DNA of 64,000 nucleotides from Sanghuangporus weigelae (Eukaryota; Basidiomycota; Agaricomycetes; Hymenochaetales; Hymenochaetaceae). Below are positions 24,205 through 35,500 of the stretch, one piece after another. The notes beneath the pieces are model-generated. The model saw only the letters and a program-made list of their open reading frames with translations, had not been told where the DNA came from and searched no databases. The position numbers and the translations under genes are program-made. Location: positions 1,488,001-1,552,000 of the forward strand of contig CP137325.1 of NCBI GenBank assembly GCA_033182465.1. Direction: 5' to 3'. Numbering within the stretch: position 1 is the first letter of the stretch; every line of letters starts with the position of its first letter.

Positions 24205-24726
24205 GCAAGTCGCTACAGATACAGATAACAGAATTTGTTGAGACTACAGTGGGAGGGCACCCACTCATTGACACTCCAGGGATCCGGGCTACACGGCACA
24301 GTTGCAATTGCGGCGGCACCCGTCTCAATTTAGGGGGCAAACCACCAGGACCAGGTTTCTTGTGCGTGTCATCGAACCCCCATTGGTCCATGTTGTTGAG
24401 AGGATCTTCAGCCACGCTGTAGTGATCGACATAAGATTTACGTTGCTGGCACCTTTGACAGGTGGACTCTCGAGTTGAGTTGGCGATCGAATTACAGTAA
24501 CATGTCACTGTGTCAGAGAGGTTCCGCTCTATTGGGGGTGGGACTGCCACAGGGTGGATATATAAGTGACGATCACAGCCTGAGGAATTCACAGTACAAG
24601 TACATGCGATCAAGGCGCAAACTGAGCCTCGGAACTCCCCGAGCCCGCCGCAGCTAATGAAGGCGTACGTACCGATGCTATGAGACGGAGTGGTGCAGAA
24701 CGAGCAGGAGGATGTGGTGCTGGCAT
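24205..24726 (-). CDS. Possible small Cys-rich protein, uncertain model
   Basis: A minus-strand frame stays open for about 185 codons (24185-24742) and contains paired cysteines (TVTCYCNS, TCQRCQQ, VICICSD) and a proline-rich stretch. An ATG at 24726 (MPAPHPPARS) follows a TAAATA-like box at about 24770. GT/AG pairs such as GTACGTACG near 24670 suggest introns, so the true exons are unclear. I do not recognise the family. It could be a divergent secreted protein or non-coding. Confidence 0.3.
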
Positions 24727-25034
24727 GGTGCAAGTTGATCAAGCTAGCAAATACTTATGGAGCAGCTTTATTTAGGGGTTCATCTTGCTCGTCCGTGTCG
24801 CGCTTTTGAATTGTTCATGTTCAGACGTGATGAGGTCAAAGTCTGGTTTCACGGAAAGGAAAACTACGCGTTATAATCACGCTCTCTCTTTTACATGTAG
24901 GTCCGTGCTGGCTATTAGATCCCTCCATGCCGTGTCTTGGGAGCGCGAGGCTCTCCCTGCGCTCACTCTACTTTTCCTTCCCGAGCTCCACCGCTACCCG
25001 GACGCGTTCGCTGCCACGTTGCGCCTTCTCCATC

Positions 25035-26759
25035 ATGGCGCATTCTCGAAACGACCTTTTTGACTACACGTCAGGGCGGTGGATGTAAAAGTCTCTCATA
25101 CATGTTGTTCTGTAGGGATATATCTCTAACCCGTAATCTTTACATGTCCAGAATCAACGATGCTCTTCGTCACACAGAGCGCAGACGTGTCTTCAACGTC
25201 GATGGGCTATGTCGACTTGCAGCACAGTCCGTCGATCGGAGTCCTGATGATGTCGTCGACCTAGAAAAACTCGCCGAGGGCGGGTTCAACCGTGCCTTCC
25301 TCATCACCATGCGCGGTGGTTTCCAAATGGTGGCGCGCATTCCGTACCCGGTCACGGTTCCCAAGTACTTTGCCATCGCCAGTGAAGTGGCTACTATGAC
25401 CTACCTCCGTTCCTCTGGGCTACCTATACCTCGGGTATACGGATACTCTCCCGAGTCAGATAACGTGGCAGAGACGGAGTATATCTCCATGGAGTTCCTC
25501 CGAGGAACTAAGCTAGCCGACATCTGGTTTGAGCTCAAAGAAGAAGAAATCATCTCTGTCTTCCGTCAACTTGCGGAGCTCGAGTCGAAAATGATGACGA
25601 TTGCTTTCCCAGCGGGCGGAAGCCTGTACTACGCTCAAGACTTGGAGAAGGTGACCGGGAAGCCCGGCATCCCGCTAGAGGATGCGCGTTTCTGCGTCGG
25701 TCCAGACACAAGGCTGCCTCTGTGGTATGGCCGGAGATCACAGCTTGTCGTAGATCGAGGACCATGTAGGCCGCTCTCCGCCTTTCTCTTCCCATTACTC
25801 CCTTAAGCTAACTGATAACCATAGACGAAAGCGCCGAAGCAGCGCTCGTGAGAGCAGCCGAGAAGGAGCTGGCTTATCTGAAGGAGTTTGGTCGTCCGTT
25901 GTTGCCGTTCCAGCGCATGCGGAGGGAAGGTTATCAGTACCAGGAGCAGCCGCCGTCGGACCACATCGAGAACCTGAACCGCTATCTCCTCATCGCGCCG
26001 TCACTCATCCCCGGGAACCCAGCCCTCGGCCGTTTCAGCATCCGCCATCCCGACCTCCAGGAGAGCAATATTATCGTCTCGAGGTCGCCTAACTCCAACT
26101 TGCGCATCGTCGGCCTGTTCGACTGGCAACACACCTCGATCCTGCCCCTGTTTCTCCTTGCCGGCATACCCGGACAGTTCCAGAACTACGGCGATCCTGT
26201 CTCGGAATATATGATGCCGCCTTTGTTACCGGAGAGTTTGGACGGCTTGGACGAAGCCGCGCAAGACCGCGAGAAGGAACTCTACCGTCGCCGCCTCGTC
26301 CATTACCACTACGTCAGGAACACGGAGGAGTACAACGCGCTCCATTACGCGGCGTTGGCGGACCCCATGGGCGTGCTTCGCCGCCGCCTCTTCTGCCACG
26401 CCGGTGACCTGTGGGAGGGCGAAACGCTCGCGCTGAAGATTGCGCTGATAGAAGCAACGAAGAACTGGAAGGCACTCACGGGGGGAGACGTGCCGTGTCC
26501 TGTCGTGTTCGACGACGAGGACGTACGCAGGACGATGGAGCTGGATAAAGTGCAGAGAGGAGCGGACAAGGTGTTACAGAAAATTATTATCGTCTTCGGG
26601 CCGGAGGGCTGGGTGCCCACCGAGCACTACGAGGAGGCTGTGGCATTCAGCAAACAGCTGAAGGAGCGTGCATTGGCAGCAGCTGAGTCAGACAAGGAAC
26701 GGGCCGAGATCGTGGCACACTGGCCTTTGGACGACATGGACGAAAAGGATTACATGTAA
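25035..26759 (+). CDS. AIM9/aminoglycoside-phosphotransferase-like kinase
   Basis: Fungal APH-superfamily protein (PF01636 type), a group often expanded in mushrooms and related to mitochondrial Aim9; substrates are mostly unknown. Three exons (25035-25084, 25152-25765, 25825-26759) give 532 residues. The splices restore YTSGRWI-INDALRHTERRRVFNV, a typical N-terminus. Kinase motifs: a nucleotide loop with LAEGGFNRAFLI (about 55), ARIPYP (about 72), the catalytic loop FSIRHPDLQESNII (about 293-305; Asp and Asn of HxDxxxxN) and the metal-binding Asp in GLFDWQH (about 320). The C-terminal 200 residues are helical, as usual in the family. It sits between deaminase-family remnants and a Harbinger-like element, and its GC content looks higher than its neighbours'. 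Confidence 0.85.
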
Positions 26760-27249
26760 TGAATCGAGCTAGATATTCGGCTGTGTTGTATCTTGCCTGC
26801 TGTATTATGGCCGGCTGGCGCCTCGTAAGAACCCCCATCCCATCCCGTTCGCCTTGGGAGCGAGGAGTAATATCAGCAGGAAACTTCGGCGAGGAATCCG
26901 TCGATGCCGCCGTCGTTTAGCTTCCTCAACATGTTCATGTTTGATCACACTCGATTGCAATCCTGCGTTAGCTGTACCGTTACCCGTATGGCCTCGTCTG
27001 GTCATATGGTTGCCCAATATATAGATTACATGTAAGTGATCGCCGATGTGATATGCCTTTCCGGCCCGTTGCCAATTACTTAGCACAAACTTGTACAAAT
27101 GACTTGTACAAATGTGGCTACAATTATCCAGTGGCCACGACATACAGAACTCTTCGTCGGCCCCGTTTGGGGAAGCGACTCGGATTTGCGCACCGTATAA
27201 TGAAGGAAATAGCGCCGATCTATACCAACCGGCGCTTTTAAGTACCTTA
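26760..27249. other. Intergenic region after the kinase gene
   Basis: No supported gene. It contains the TTA (27247-27249) that serves as the left target duplication of the next element. Confidence 0.4.
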
Positions 27250-27943
27250 GAGCCTGTTTGGGTGCAGTAACTCACGCAATCTCTATCTTGCTCTATCTCT
27301 ATCTGGCACTTTGCAAGATAGAGATAGAGGTAGAGGATCATGTGTACCGAACAGTCTATTTCTGATGTGACGCACTGATGTGACATGATTGTTCCTGCCG
27401 AGACTTGTGTATTATATAATATACTTTATTACAAATCTCTTCACTGCAAAATGCCCCCTCCCTCGATGTCGACACTGAAGAAGAACAATCCAATGCCTCG
27501 ACGACCAGCTCAAAAGCAGTGTTCTTCAATCTGGACTCCGACTGCAGACCGGCTTCCCTTGCCTTCTTGAGCATGTTAAGGAGGATGGTCTCTTGGTGGC
27601 TGTTCCATGAACAGGGAGTGGACATCACGTAGTCGCCGATCGTCAAGCGAGTCATCTCGGAGTCATCGTTGGTCATAGATCAGTCAATTGATAACAGCCG
27701 TTGATGGAGGGAGAGGGAGAGAGATAGTATGGAGAGGGGAAAGGCATTGCAGAGGCCATGCCAAGAGATTGAGATTGCACGAATGAGATGCAGGTCAGAC
27801 CTGTATCTCGGCCGTGACAAGTTTTGGCAGGGAGATAGAGGTTACAGATAGAGATAGCAAGTTGAGATAGAGGCAGCCGAACAACTCGTGATCTCTTTTT
27901 TTGGCGCACGCTATCTCGCGAGTTACTGCACCCGAACAGGCTC
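27250..27943. mobile_element. PIF/Harbinger-like element carrying a Myb/SANT frame
   Basis: A 694-bp element with terminal inverted repeats GAGCCTGTTYGGGTGCAG extending to AACTC, and a TTA target duplication (27247-27249 and 27944-27946). GATAGAGATAGAG-type subterminal repeats occur inside both ends. TTA plus GRGCCTGTT ends are typical of PIF/Harbinger and Tourist-like MITEs. The interior holds a minus-strand Myb/SANT-like frame but no DDE transposase, so the element is a deletion derivative. Confidence 0.82.
27356..27676 (-). CDS. Myb/SANT-like DNA-binding domain protein fragment
   Basis: 106-codon frame reading WNSHQETILLNMLKKAREAG followed by LKNTAFELVVEAL, which fits the Myb_DNA-bind_3 type domain (Trp, then a hydrophobic helix, then a second helix). 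Autonomous PIF/Harbinger elements encode such a Myb-like partner alongside their transposase. The frame lies wholly inside the element at 27250-27943 and is shorter than a full Myb-like partner. Whether it is expressed is unknown. Confidence 0.6.
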   Translation of the reverse strand: MTNDDSEMTRLTIGDYVMSTPCSWNSHQETILLNMLKKAREAGLQSESRLKNTAFELVVEALDCSSSVSTSREGAFCSEEICNKVYYIIHKSRQEQSCHISASHQK

Positions 27944-28462
27944 TTATTCTTCATCACAAAACATGATATTAAGAAAAAGGCATGAAAATTCACAAAATGT
28001 CCAATTTTGCACCTCACCCTTCTTCCCGTGTACATTTCCGTTCCCATTCCCAGTGTCCAAAGGCAACGGAATATGTACAGAAGAAGTGCTGATTCACTGC
28101 TGAAAGGGCACATCTAGAAACGCGCCGATCACCTTCCGAAAACGGGGGACCATCTGCAATATTTCAGTATACACAGCAGGCAAACAGGTATTTAGACACG
28201 GACTAAATCCATTACTAGATGACAAATGAAATTTGAAATATAATAATGCATTTAGTTGCACAATATATTTGATGTCTTTTCCTTAGCTAAATGCTAAACT
28301 ATAATTGAAATAACAAAAGGGATTTAGATTCGGATTTGGTAAACAAAGAAATAACTATAATTACTAAACTAAAAAGTATAGTTATTTCTTTGTTTACCAA
28401 ATCAAAATCAAAATACCTTTTGTTATTTCAAATATAGTTTAACATCTAGTCAAAGAACAAAT

Positions 28463-29974
28463 TGAAAGGATCCGCTCAAAAACTCGCATCAGGATCGACA
28501 CGATCAACAGATCTACACGATCAGCTTTCCAAACGCGACCGGTAACCAAGCCAGCTATCAAAGGCCCAAGCAATCGAGCGGCCTAGGCAACAGTAACCCG
28601 TTACCACCCGAGCGCTAGAAGCACCGAAGCGGATACGTAATCCCGCTAACAGCTAACACCGCCGACCGCCTATTACCGCGGACTACCACTCTAACGCCGC
28701 CGACCAAGCAACCAGAGCGACCTCGATCAAAAGAAGCGATCAAACTTCTTAGAAGTCCAGAAGCACAACTACTAAAGCCTAAACGCTAAAAGGCTAAAGG
28801 CTAATAAGGTTTATGGAGACCTCACTGGCATTTCAGCACTGTCAAGTCTGTGCACGAGTTTACATGGTCCTTTATGAAGTATACTACTTAGTATGCACGG
28901 CAACGGTTGGTACGCGTGACTGTCACATCGAAACCGAGCGACACCTTCAGGATACAATGCATTCCAATCCACCAAGCCCAATAGTACCCAAGAAACGAGA
29001 GGAACTCACGATCACAACTCGGACCCCTCGAACTGCGAACCCGATAACTTGGAGAATGATTGGATGGTATAGACCGGAGTTGCACACACCATGTCCAGCA
29101 TCTACGATACAGGCAAACCTTTATTTACCGAGAGATGCGAACCTGGAAACCAAGCAATTACAACTCCTTATACAACGAAGGATATGGCGCTACATTCGAG
29201 ATATACGATACGAAGGCAAAGCATGGCTAGTCACCAGAACCCAGCAGAACCCACCAGCAGAGCTTATGCAGTTCATGATATGCCTTGGACCATACTCTAC
29301 ACCGACCCGACACCTTAACACTGACGTGCGAGTTATGCTTACCCTCGCTGGACCTCGAGATGAATTCCGAAGAATCACATACCGAGCAGCCTACATCGCT
29401 CCAAGAGCAAAGATGCCACTCAATGACGGCAATGACATCGTTATGGAGTACTGACAGTGGAGCATTCCATATCGGAGCACCACCTCTATTGTCTCAGTCA
29501 GCAACTCCAAAGAATTCTGTCATAGTGGAGACGACCTTACAAAGATTGGAGCAAAGTGGAGCGAAGCGCAGCAGGATGACAAAGGAACAGATGTAATGGT
29601 GGAGGAAAGTGGAGTAAAGTGGAGACAGGATGAGTAAGAAATAGGACGGAAAATGGAATATCTGGGAGCATAAATAGTTGTAGGATTAGGCCCTCATTTC
29701 CCCATCTTTCGATCCTCTTAACACACTGGTGTAAAGCTTGCCCTACAGCGAGCTATTACTGTGTGCTTTGTACTATCACGCCTCTTGGAAATCCCAATCT
29801 GCTTTACTATTACCTCGTATCTGAAAGCATCCATAACTCGGACCGCGACTAGGAAGGCTAGTAAGGGACCGCGTGGTACAGCCAGACGTGGGTAGATAAG
29901 ATCACCTCTGCACAACACACCGCTGCTTAGGCAAAAGGATCAAACCGGTGTAACTCCGGGCCTACTCCCTAACA
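28463..29974 (+). repeat. 5' LTR of the chromovirus
   Basis: Begins TGAAAGGATCCGCTC and ends CTCCCTAACA. It is the same length as the 3' LTR and nearly identical to it. It contains a long open frame (28813-29454) and a TAAATAG box-like stretch near 29670. The LTR is long for a fungal Ty3 element. Confidence 0.95.
28813..29454 (+). CDS. Open reading frame inside the LTR
   Basis: A 213-codon frame lies wholly within the 5' LTR. The same reading is open over a shorter 165-codon stretch in the 3' LTR (39735-40232). The protein is basic, with WRMIGWYRPELHTP and RRIWRYIRDIRYEGKAWLV stretches, and has no recognised domain. It could be an accessory protein or chance. LTR-encoded proteins are rare in Ty3 elements. 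Confidence 0.4.
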   Translation: METSLAFQHCQVCARVYMVLYEVYYLVCTATVGTRDCHIETERHLQDTMHSNPPSPIVPKKREELTITTRTPRTANPITWRMIGWYRPELHTPCPASTIQANLYLPRDANLETKQLQLLIQRRIWRYIRDIRYEGKAWLVTRTQQNPPAELMQFMICLGPYSTPTRHLNTDVRVMLTLAGPRDEFRRITYRAAYIAPRAKMPLNDGNDIVMEY

Positions 29975-30035
29975 TTGGATCGAAAGATCACTTGCTAGTT
30001 TTACCACCACCTCTCACGGGCAAGGTTCTTGGCTA

Positions 30036-31408
30036 GTGTTTTATCGAGGCGAGGACCGTCGACCTCAAGTCCCTATCGACGTCACTAGTTTCGAGACTAG
30101 TACCCATATCGAATCCTCAGGACAAGTGCACATCCTGGAGAACGACAAACCCGATTCACTTAAATCACATATCTACTATCATAACCCCTACAACGACGAA
30201 GTGTACCTAATAGCAAAGGCATCTGGTAGCCCTGCAGTTGGGAGCACGCAAACAACAACCACGAAAGTAGCAGCAGTCCCTTCCACTATTGCTACATTCG
30301 ACGAGAAAGGAACTACTTGGTTAACAGCACCAAGGAACAATAACCCTGAAGCATCAGGCGAGAAACGAAGTTCATGAACCGATCAGGAAACGCCAACAAC
30401 AGAAGTAACGGTCATCGAACGAACGAACGGGCGAACGATAATCAAACGAGGTTCACACCTAGATCCCTCGACGAACGAGTTCAACATATCACCAACAGGC
30501 TACGTAGTCTGGAAAGCGATCACGACATACTATACGCGACAACGAACCACAGCATATTGTATCCACCAGTGATCAGAAGGCTACAAGAAAGGGTTGAAAG
30601 ACTGGAAGAACGAACTGCAAACACGGGGCAGTCAAACAGTCTACCAACCGGAGCATACGCGACAGCAGTAGGAGATCGATTCGAAGCACTCGAAACAACT
30701 ACTCGAAGAATTGGAGCACAGGTAGCAGCTCTAGAGAGATATACTCTGGAATTGGATCGAGCAGCAGGGGCACTCAATCAACGGGTCATAGACGGAAACG
30801 GAGTACTTGACCGAGAGCTCAACGCTATCCGGAACAGGATTACTGCTCAGGAACAACAACTACAAACGATTGAGACGAGAGTCGGAGAGCTTAACAGGAC
30901 AGCTCTAGATCAACCAAGGATTGTTCAAGACATCCATAACCTGCGAGAAGCCCTACTCCAACTAGGACAAACAATCGAGTCGAGTCAACGCACCTACGCA
31001 GCTATACTCACATCGGTACAGACAACCGAAACCACCTCGAGGAACATACTCGAACACGCTCAACGAATTCGAGAAGTAGCTCAGGCAGCACAACGCTGGG
31101 AATACTTTCTACCAAGAGAGAGAGCCCAACAGGAACAGAGTTCTGACGAATCAGTGTCCTCAGACGAAGAAGCATCACGAAGGCCATTCTTACTCAGAAC
31201 CCCACCTCGAACGGTTATTATCCAAGTACCAACAGTACCTGCAGTACCAACGAGTGGTTCAGTAGCAACCCAAGCGCCAGAGAATCCACCACCACCATCC
31301 TATTCACCACCAGCAGTGCCCATAAGCACTTACGATCATGTCGACAACCGACCAGAAGGTGCAAGCACTGGAGCAGCAACTACAGACTCTTCAGACACAA
31401 CTCTCTAA
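30036..31408 (+). CDS. Chromovirus leader ORFs (short ORF plus coiled-coil ORF)
   Basis: Two abutting frames: 30036-30377 (113 codons, no known domain) and 30374-31408 (344 codons). The second overlaps gag by about 70 nt. The 344-codon product is predicted to be a long coiled coil: ALERYTLELDRAAGALNQRV and similar heptads across residues 50-230. It ends with an acidic Ser-rich and then Pro-rich tail (PPPPSYSPP). It may be a structural partner of Gag or an N-terminal Gag module. No homology is claimed. Confidence 0.55.
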
Positions 31409-32426
31409 ACACAGCATCAAGCTTCCGAAGTACTATGGCAAGCGAAGCGAAGATATTGATCTGTGGATTAGTCGATGTATCTCGAAGCTGGCACAGCATG
31501 GAGTCAAGGACGAGGAGGAAATCGCAAAGAGCCTATTTGCGGCACTAGAAGGCGACAGCTACGATTGGTTTGCAGAGAAGAATACCCTAACATCATTCGA
31601 TGCCAATGGGAAACTGAAACCAGTACCTGCGATTATCGCTGCAACAAATGGAATGTTCGCATCACTCAAGGACATGCTGAACTGGATGAGGATCCGAGCA
31701 GGACATCCGATCATTGGAGAACAGGAAGCCCTATTCCAACTACTATGCATCCAGCAGAAAGGAGCAAGCATTAGGGCGTACAACGACGAATTCCGACGAC
31801 TCAAAGCACGAGCACCAGACACGATGGATAAGCAGATGCTCAAGTACATCTATGTCAAAGGACTAGACATGTGGGTCAAACGACGAGTCGAATCTGTACA
31901 ACCCGACGCTTTCGAGAAGAACGACCTCGATGCATGGATGGAATGGACAAGCAACCTAGCAAACTCTGATGCCAGGCAAAGGCTCATGGGTAGTCAAACA
32001 TACACCCCGAGATTCAAATCGAATGGACAGTCATCTTTCCGACCACCAGTACAAACAACGAAACGAGATCCAGACGCCATGGATGTAGATGCACTCCGAG
32101 GCTTGCCGAAGAAGGGAGGCAAATGCTACAACTGTGAAAAGTCAGGACATTACGCAAAGGAGTGCAAGGCACCAAGGAAGCAAAAGGGTTCTTCCTCTAA
32201 GCGGCCGAAGAAGACTAATGGTGTAAAACGGAGGACGATGACAACACGAACAATCGATTTCAAGGAAACATGTCCCGATCCACACTGCCGAAGGCCAGTC
32301 CACTACGACCATGTAGCATGGGCTAAAGGCGATGAATCAGCAGGATGGACTTGCAAGCATGACGAAGAATACCGAAACAACATTCGCAAATCCCTAGCAA
32401 GTAAAGAGCAACAGGGAAAAGATTAA
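31338..32426 (+). CDS. gag: Gag of the chromovirus
   Basis: 362 codons. The N-terminal part has a short coiled coil (VQALEQQLQTLQTQLSKHSI) then the Ty3-type capsid region (KYYGKRSEDIDLWI … IRAYNDEFRRLKARAP). A CCHC zinc knuckle, CYNCEKSGHYAKEC, is at about residue 263. A second Cys/His-rich stretch follows (CPDPHCRRPVHYDH). It lies in a different frame from pol, which starts about 100 nt downstream. Confidence 0.9.
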   Translation: MSTTDQKVQALEQQLQTLQTQLSKHSIKLPKYYGKRSEDIDLWISRCISKLAQHGVKDEEEIAKSLFAALEGDSYDWFAEKNTLTSFDANGKLKPVPAIIAATNGMFASLKDMLNWMRIRAGHPIIGEQEALFQLLCIQQKGASIRAYNDEFRRLKARAPDTMDKQMLKYIYVKGLDMWVKRRVESVQPDAFEKNDLDAWMEWTSNLANSDARQRLMGSQTYTPRFKSNGQSSFRPPVQTTKRDPDAMDVDALRGLPKKGGKCYNCEKSGHYAKECKAPRKQKGSSSKRPKKTNGVKRRTMTTRTIDFKETCPDPHCRRPVHYDHVAWAKGDESAGWTCKHDEEYRNNIRKSLASKEQQGKD

Positions 32427-32530
32427 GACCTCCATCGAACGAGACTGCGCGATGTGAGTGTGACAAGGGTGACGAGAAAGGTTTCAACAACCAGTGTTTC
32501 AAACCTCCTGGGTTCAACCCCAGTGAAGCG

Positions 32531-35500
32531 ATGTACAATAAGCGATTGCCAATACAAGCATTGCATCCCCGATTACCTATTCGAGTGAAGGTTGGAACAA
32601 AGACCCTAGCAGTCAAAGCATTAATCGATTCCGGAGCTACATGCAGCACGATACACCCCAACTTGGTACGACACTACAGCCTATTCAAAAAGAGGCTTGA
32701 TCACCCTCGACCTTTGAATAATGCGGATGGAAGTCCCAACCAAGGAGGAGCAATCACGCACGAGGTCTACACATTAATTTTTGATGGACCTAAACCGCAG
32801 CCACAAACGTTGGCAGTAGCAACCACAGGACAGGATCAAGTGATCCTAGGAATTGACTATTTGGCCAAAGTCAATCCCGAAATTGATTGGAAGAATCAAG
32901 TATGGAATCGGAATGGTAATTCGATACCATTCGAGCTCAACGTCATACGAGCTACCAAGAAGCGAAGGCACAGGAAGCGCAAACGGAAACGGCAAACGAA
33001 AGGCAAACCTGACAAGACAAGACCTAGGCATAACACGAAGCAACAGGCTCAGGACAGAGACAACTATCGACACTCTGGAGCACCAGGAATAATATTTGCG
33101 CCAAGGAGAGACAACAACGGACACTCTCACGAAACGAAGCCACAAGCGAAGCCGGAAACCAGACCAGCAACACCAAGACTGGAACAGGCAAAACAGACGC
33201 CAGAAGTGAAGAGTCCGAGCACGGAAAATATACCAGACTCTGCAACAAAACAGCCACAACAGGAAACGGCAAACAAGCATCATCGAGATGAGGAGGAAAT
33301 AAACTACACTCCCAAGCGATGGAAGAAACAGGCACCACAAGGAACGAGTATAGTGCAACGACGACCAAGGCACATACCGAGACGGATGATCCCAGCACGG
33401 CAACTGTACCAGACATCCGAAGGTGAAACACAAGATGTAACAGGCAAGCATAGCCTAGACGAACAGGAGGAAATAAACGACTCTCCGAAACGTTGGAAGA
33501 AACAACCACCACAGAAGATACACCCACTGAGGCAAAACATGCCGGAAGATGAAGAACTCTGGCCATCACCAGAAGAAAACCCGGGCATGAAGTATAGGAT
33601 ACGACCACGAAAGACACGGTATCCAGAGAAGCCAGTGGCAGGCATTATACGACCGAGAACGGCATCGTTAATGCGAGGAGCTAGTCCCACACCGAAGCGT
33701 ACAAGATGGGCAGACAACGAAAGCGATATCGAGATGCAAGACGAGCAGGAGACAACAGAAGACACTCCTATGCACGATATAGAGCCAGAAGACATTGAAA
33801 GTCTTAGGACGACCAACCAACCAGCTACCCTTACCAGAAAGGAAGAGCTCGCTGCAAAGCTAGAGCTAGACATCAATCGAAATTGGTCACCAAGGCAGCA
33901 GAACCAAGTCTCACAGCCTCTGAACAAAGCGAGTTCAGTATCCCAGCAGTATTCTCAACAAAAGGCAGCTGCAGAAGGACTACTAGGAACACAGAAACGA
34001 GATTGGCGAAAACTCCTACCAAAGGAAATAGAAGACTACGCAGATGTCTTTGATCCTGACAAGTCAAGAAGGTTACCCAAGCATACGAAATGGGATATGG
34101 CGATTAACCTCAAAGAAGGAGTACCATTACCGAAACCAAGGCCTATTATCAAGCTCACACGAGAAGAGCAGGCAGCACTCGATGCTTACGTCAAAGAGTT
34201 ACTTGACAAAGGATGGATTGAAAAGGTTCAACCACATGAACCATGTCCGGTAGCAGCACCAGTCTTCTTTGTAGGAAAGAAAGACGGAGGAGCACGAGCA
34301 GTAACCGATTACCGAGACATCAACGACACGACAGTATCAGATCCATACCCGATACCGATCATGAGTGTTCTCCCAGAGAAACTGGAGAAAGGAAAATTCT
34401 TCTTTACACTCGACATGCGATCAGGTTACAACAACCTGCGAATCCGAGAAGGAGACGAGTGGAAGGCAGCATTCCGAGTTGGCAATGCAGTCTACAAGCC
34501 AAAGGTCATGATGTTTGGAATGAAGAACTCACCGGCAGTATTCCAACGATTCATGAATGACAACTTCGAATATTGGCTCAGGACAGAAGAAGCACTCAAC
34601 TATTTGGACGACCTTATTAGTCAAGCACAAACTGAAGAGGAACATTGGAAACTCCTCAGGGCAATTCTACAGAAATGCCGAGAGCTCGACATCTACCTCA
34701 AAATTGAGAAATGTCACTTCCTCCAAACCCAGCTCGACTACTTGGGATTTGTAGTAGGAACAAAAGGCATCCAGATGGATCCTTATAAGCTCAAAGCTAT
34801 TCACGAATGGCCAGTGCCAAAGACGAAACGACAAGTTCGAAAGTTCCAAGGATTTTGTAACTTCTACCGAAGATTCATCAGGAACTATGCCGATACATTC
34901 GCACCTATTGGCGACCTTATCAAAAAGGATCGCAAGTTCATATGGGCAGAGGCACAAGACAAGGCATTCGAAAGTATCAAGAAGGCATTCGAAACGGAAG
35001 TCGCATTGGCAATGCCAAAGCCAGACAAATCATACACATTGGAAACCGACGCATCCGATGTAGCGATTGGTGCAGTCTTACAACAAGAAGACAACCAAGG
35101 AGAACTGAGACCTTTAGGTTTCATGTCGAAAACTCTAACAAACACCCAACGAAACTATCCGACGCATGACAAAGAGATGCTAGCAATCATGGAAGCACTC
35201 AAGCATTGGAGACACCTATTGGAGGGAACCAAAGAACCAGTAACAATCCGAAGCGATCATGCAAATCTCCGATACTTCATGACAGCTCAGAATCTATCGA
35301 GACGTCAAGCGAGATGGGCACTAGAGTTATCACGATATAACTTCAAGATTCTCCATTGGCCAGGCAAGAAGAACCAAGCTGACGAGCTATCACGACGATC
35401 CGACTATATGCCAGAGGACAAGGACAACTTAGGAGTTACCTTGTTACCTCCTGATACGATCAAGCAACAAACATTGCGACGAACGGAAATCAATGGTCTA

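Noticed and set aside
32846-33927. Long antisense frames of about 200 codons opposite pol
   Set aside because: They lie opposite the basic, low-complexity linker of pol and have no gene-like features; shadow frames.
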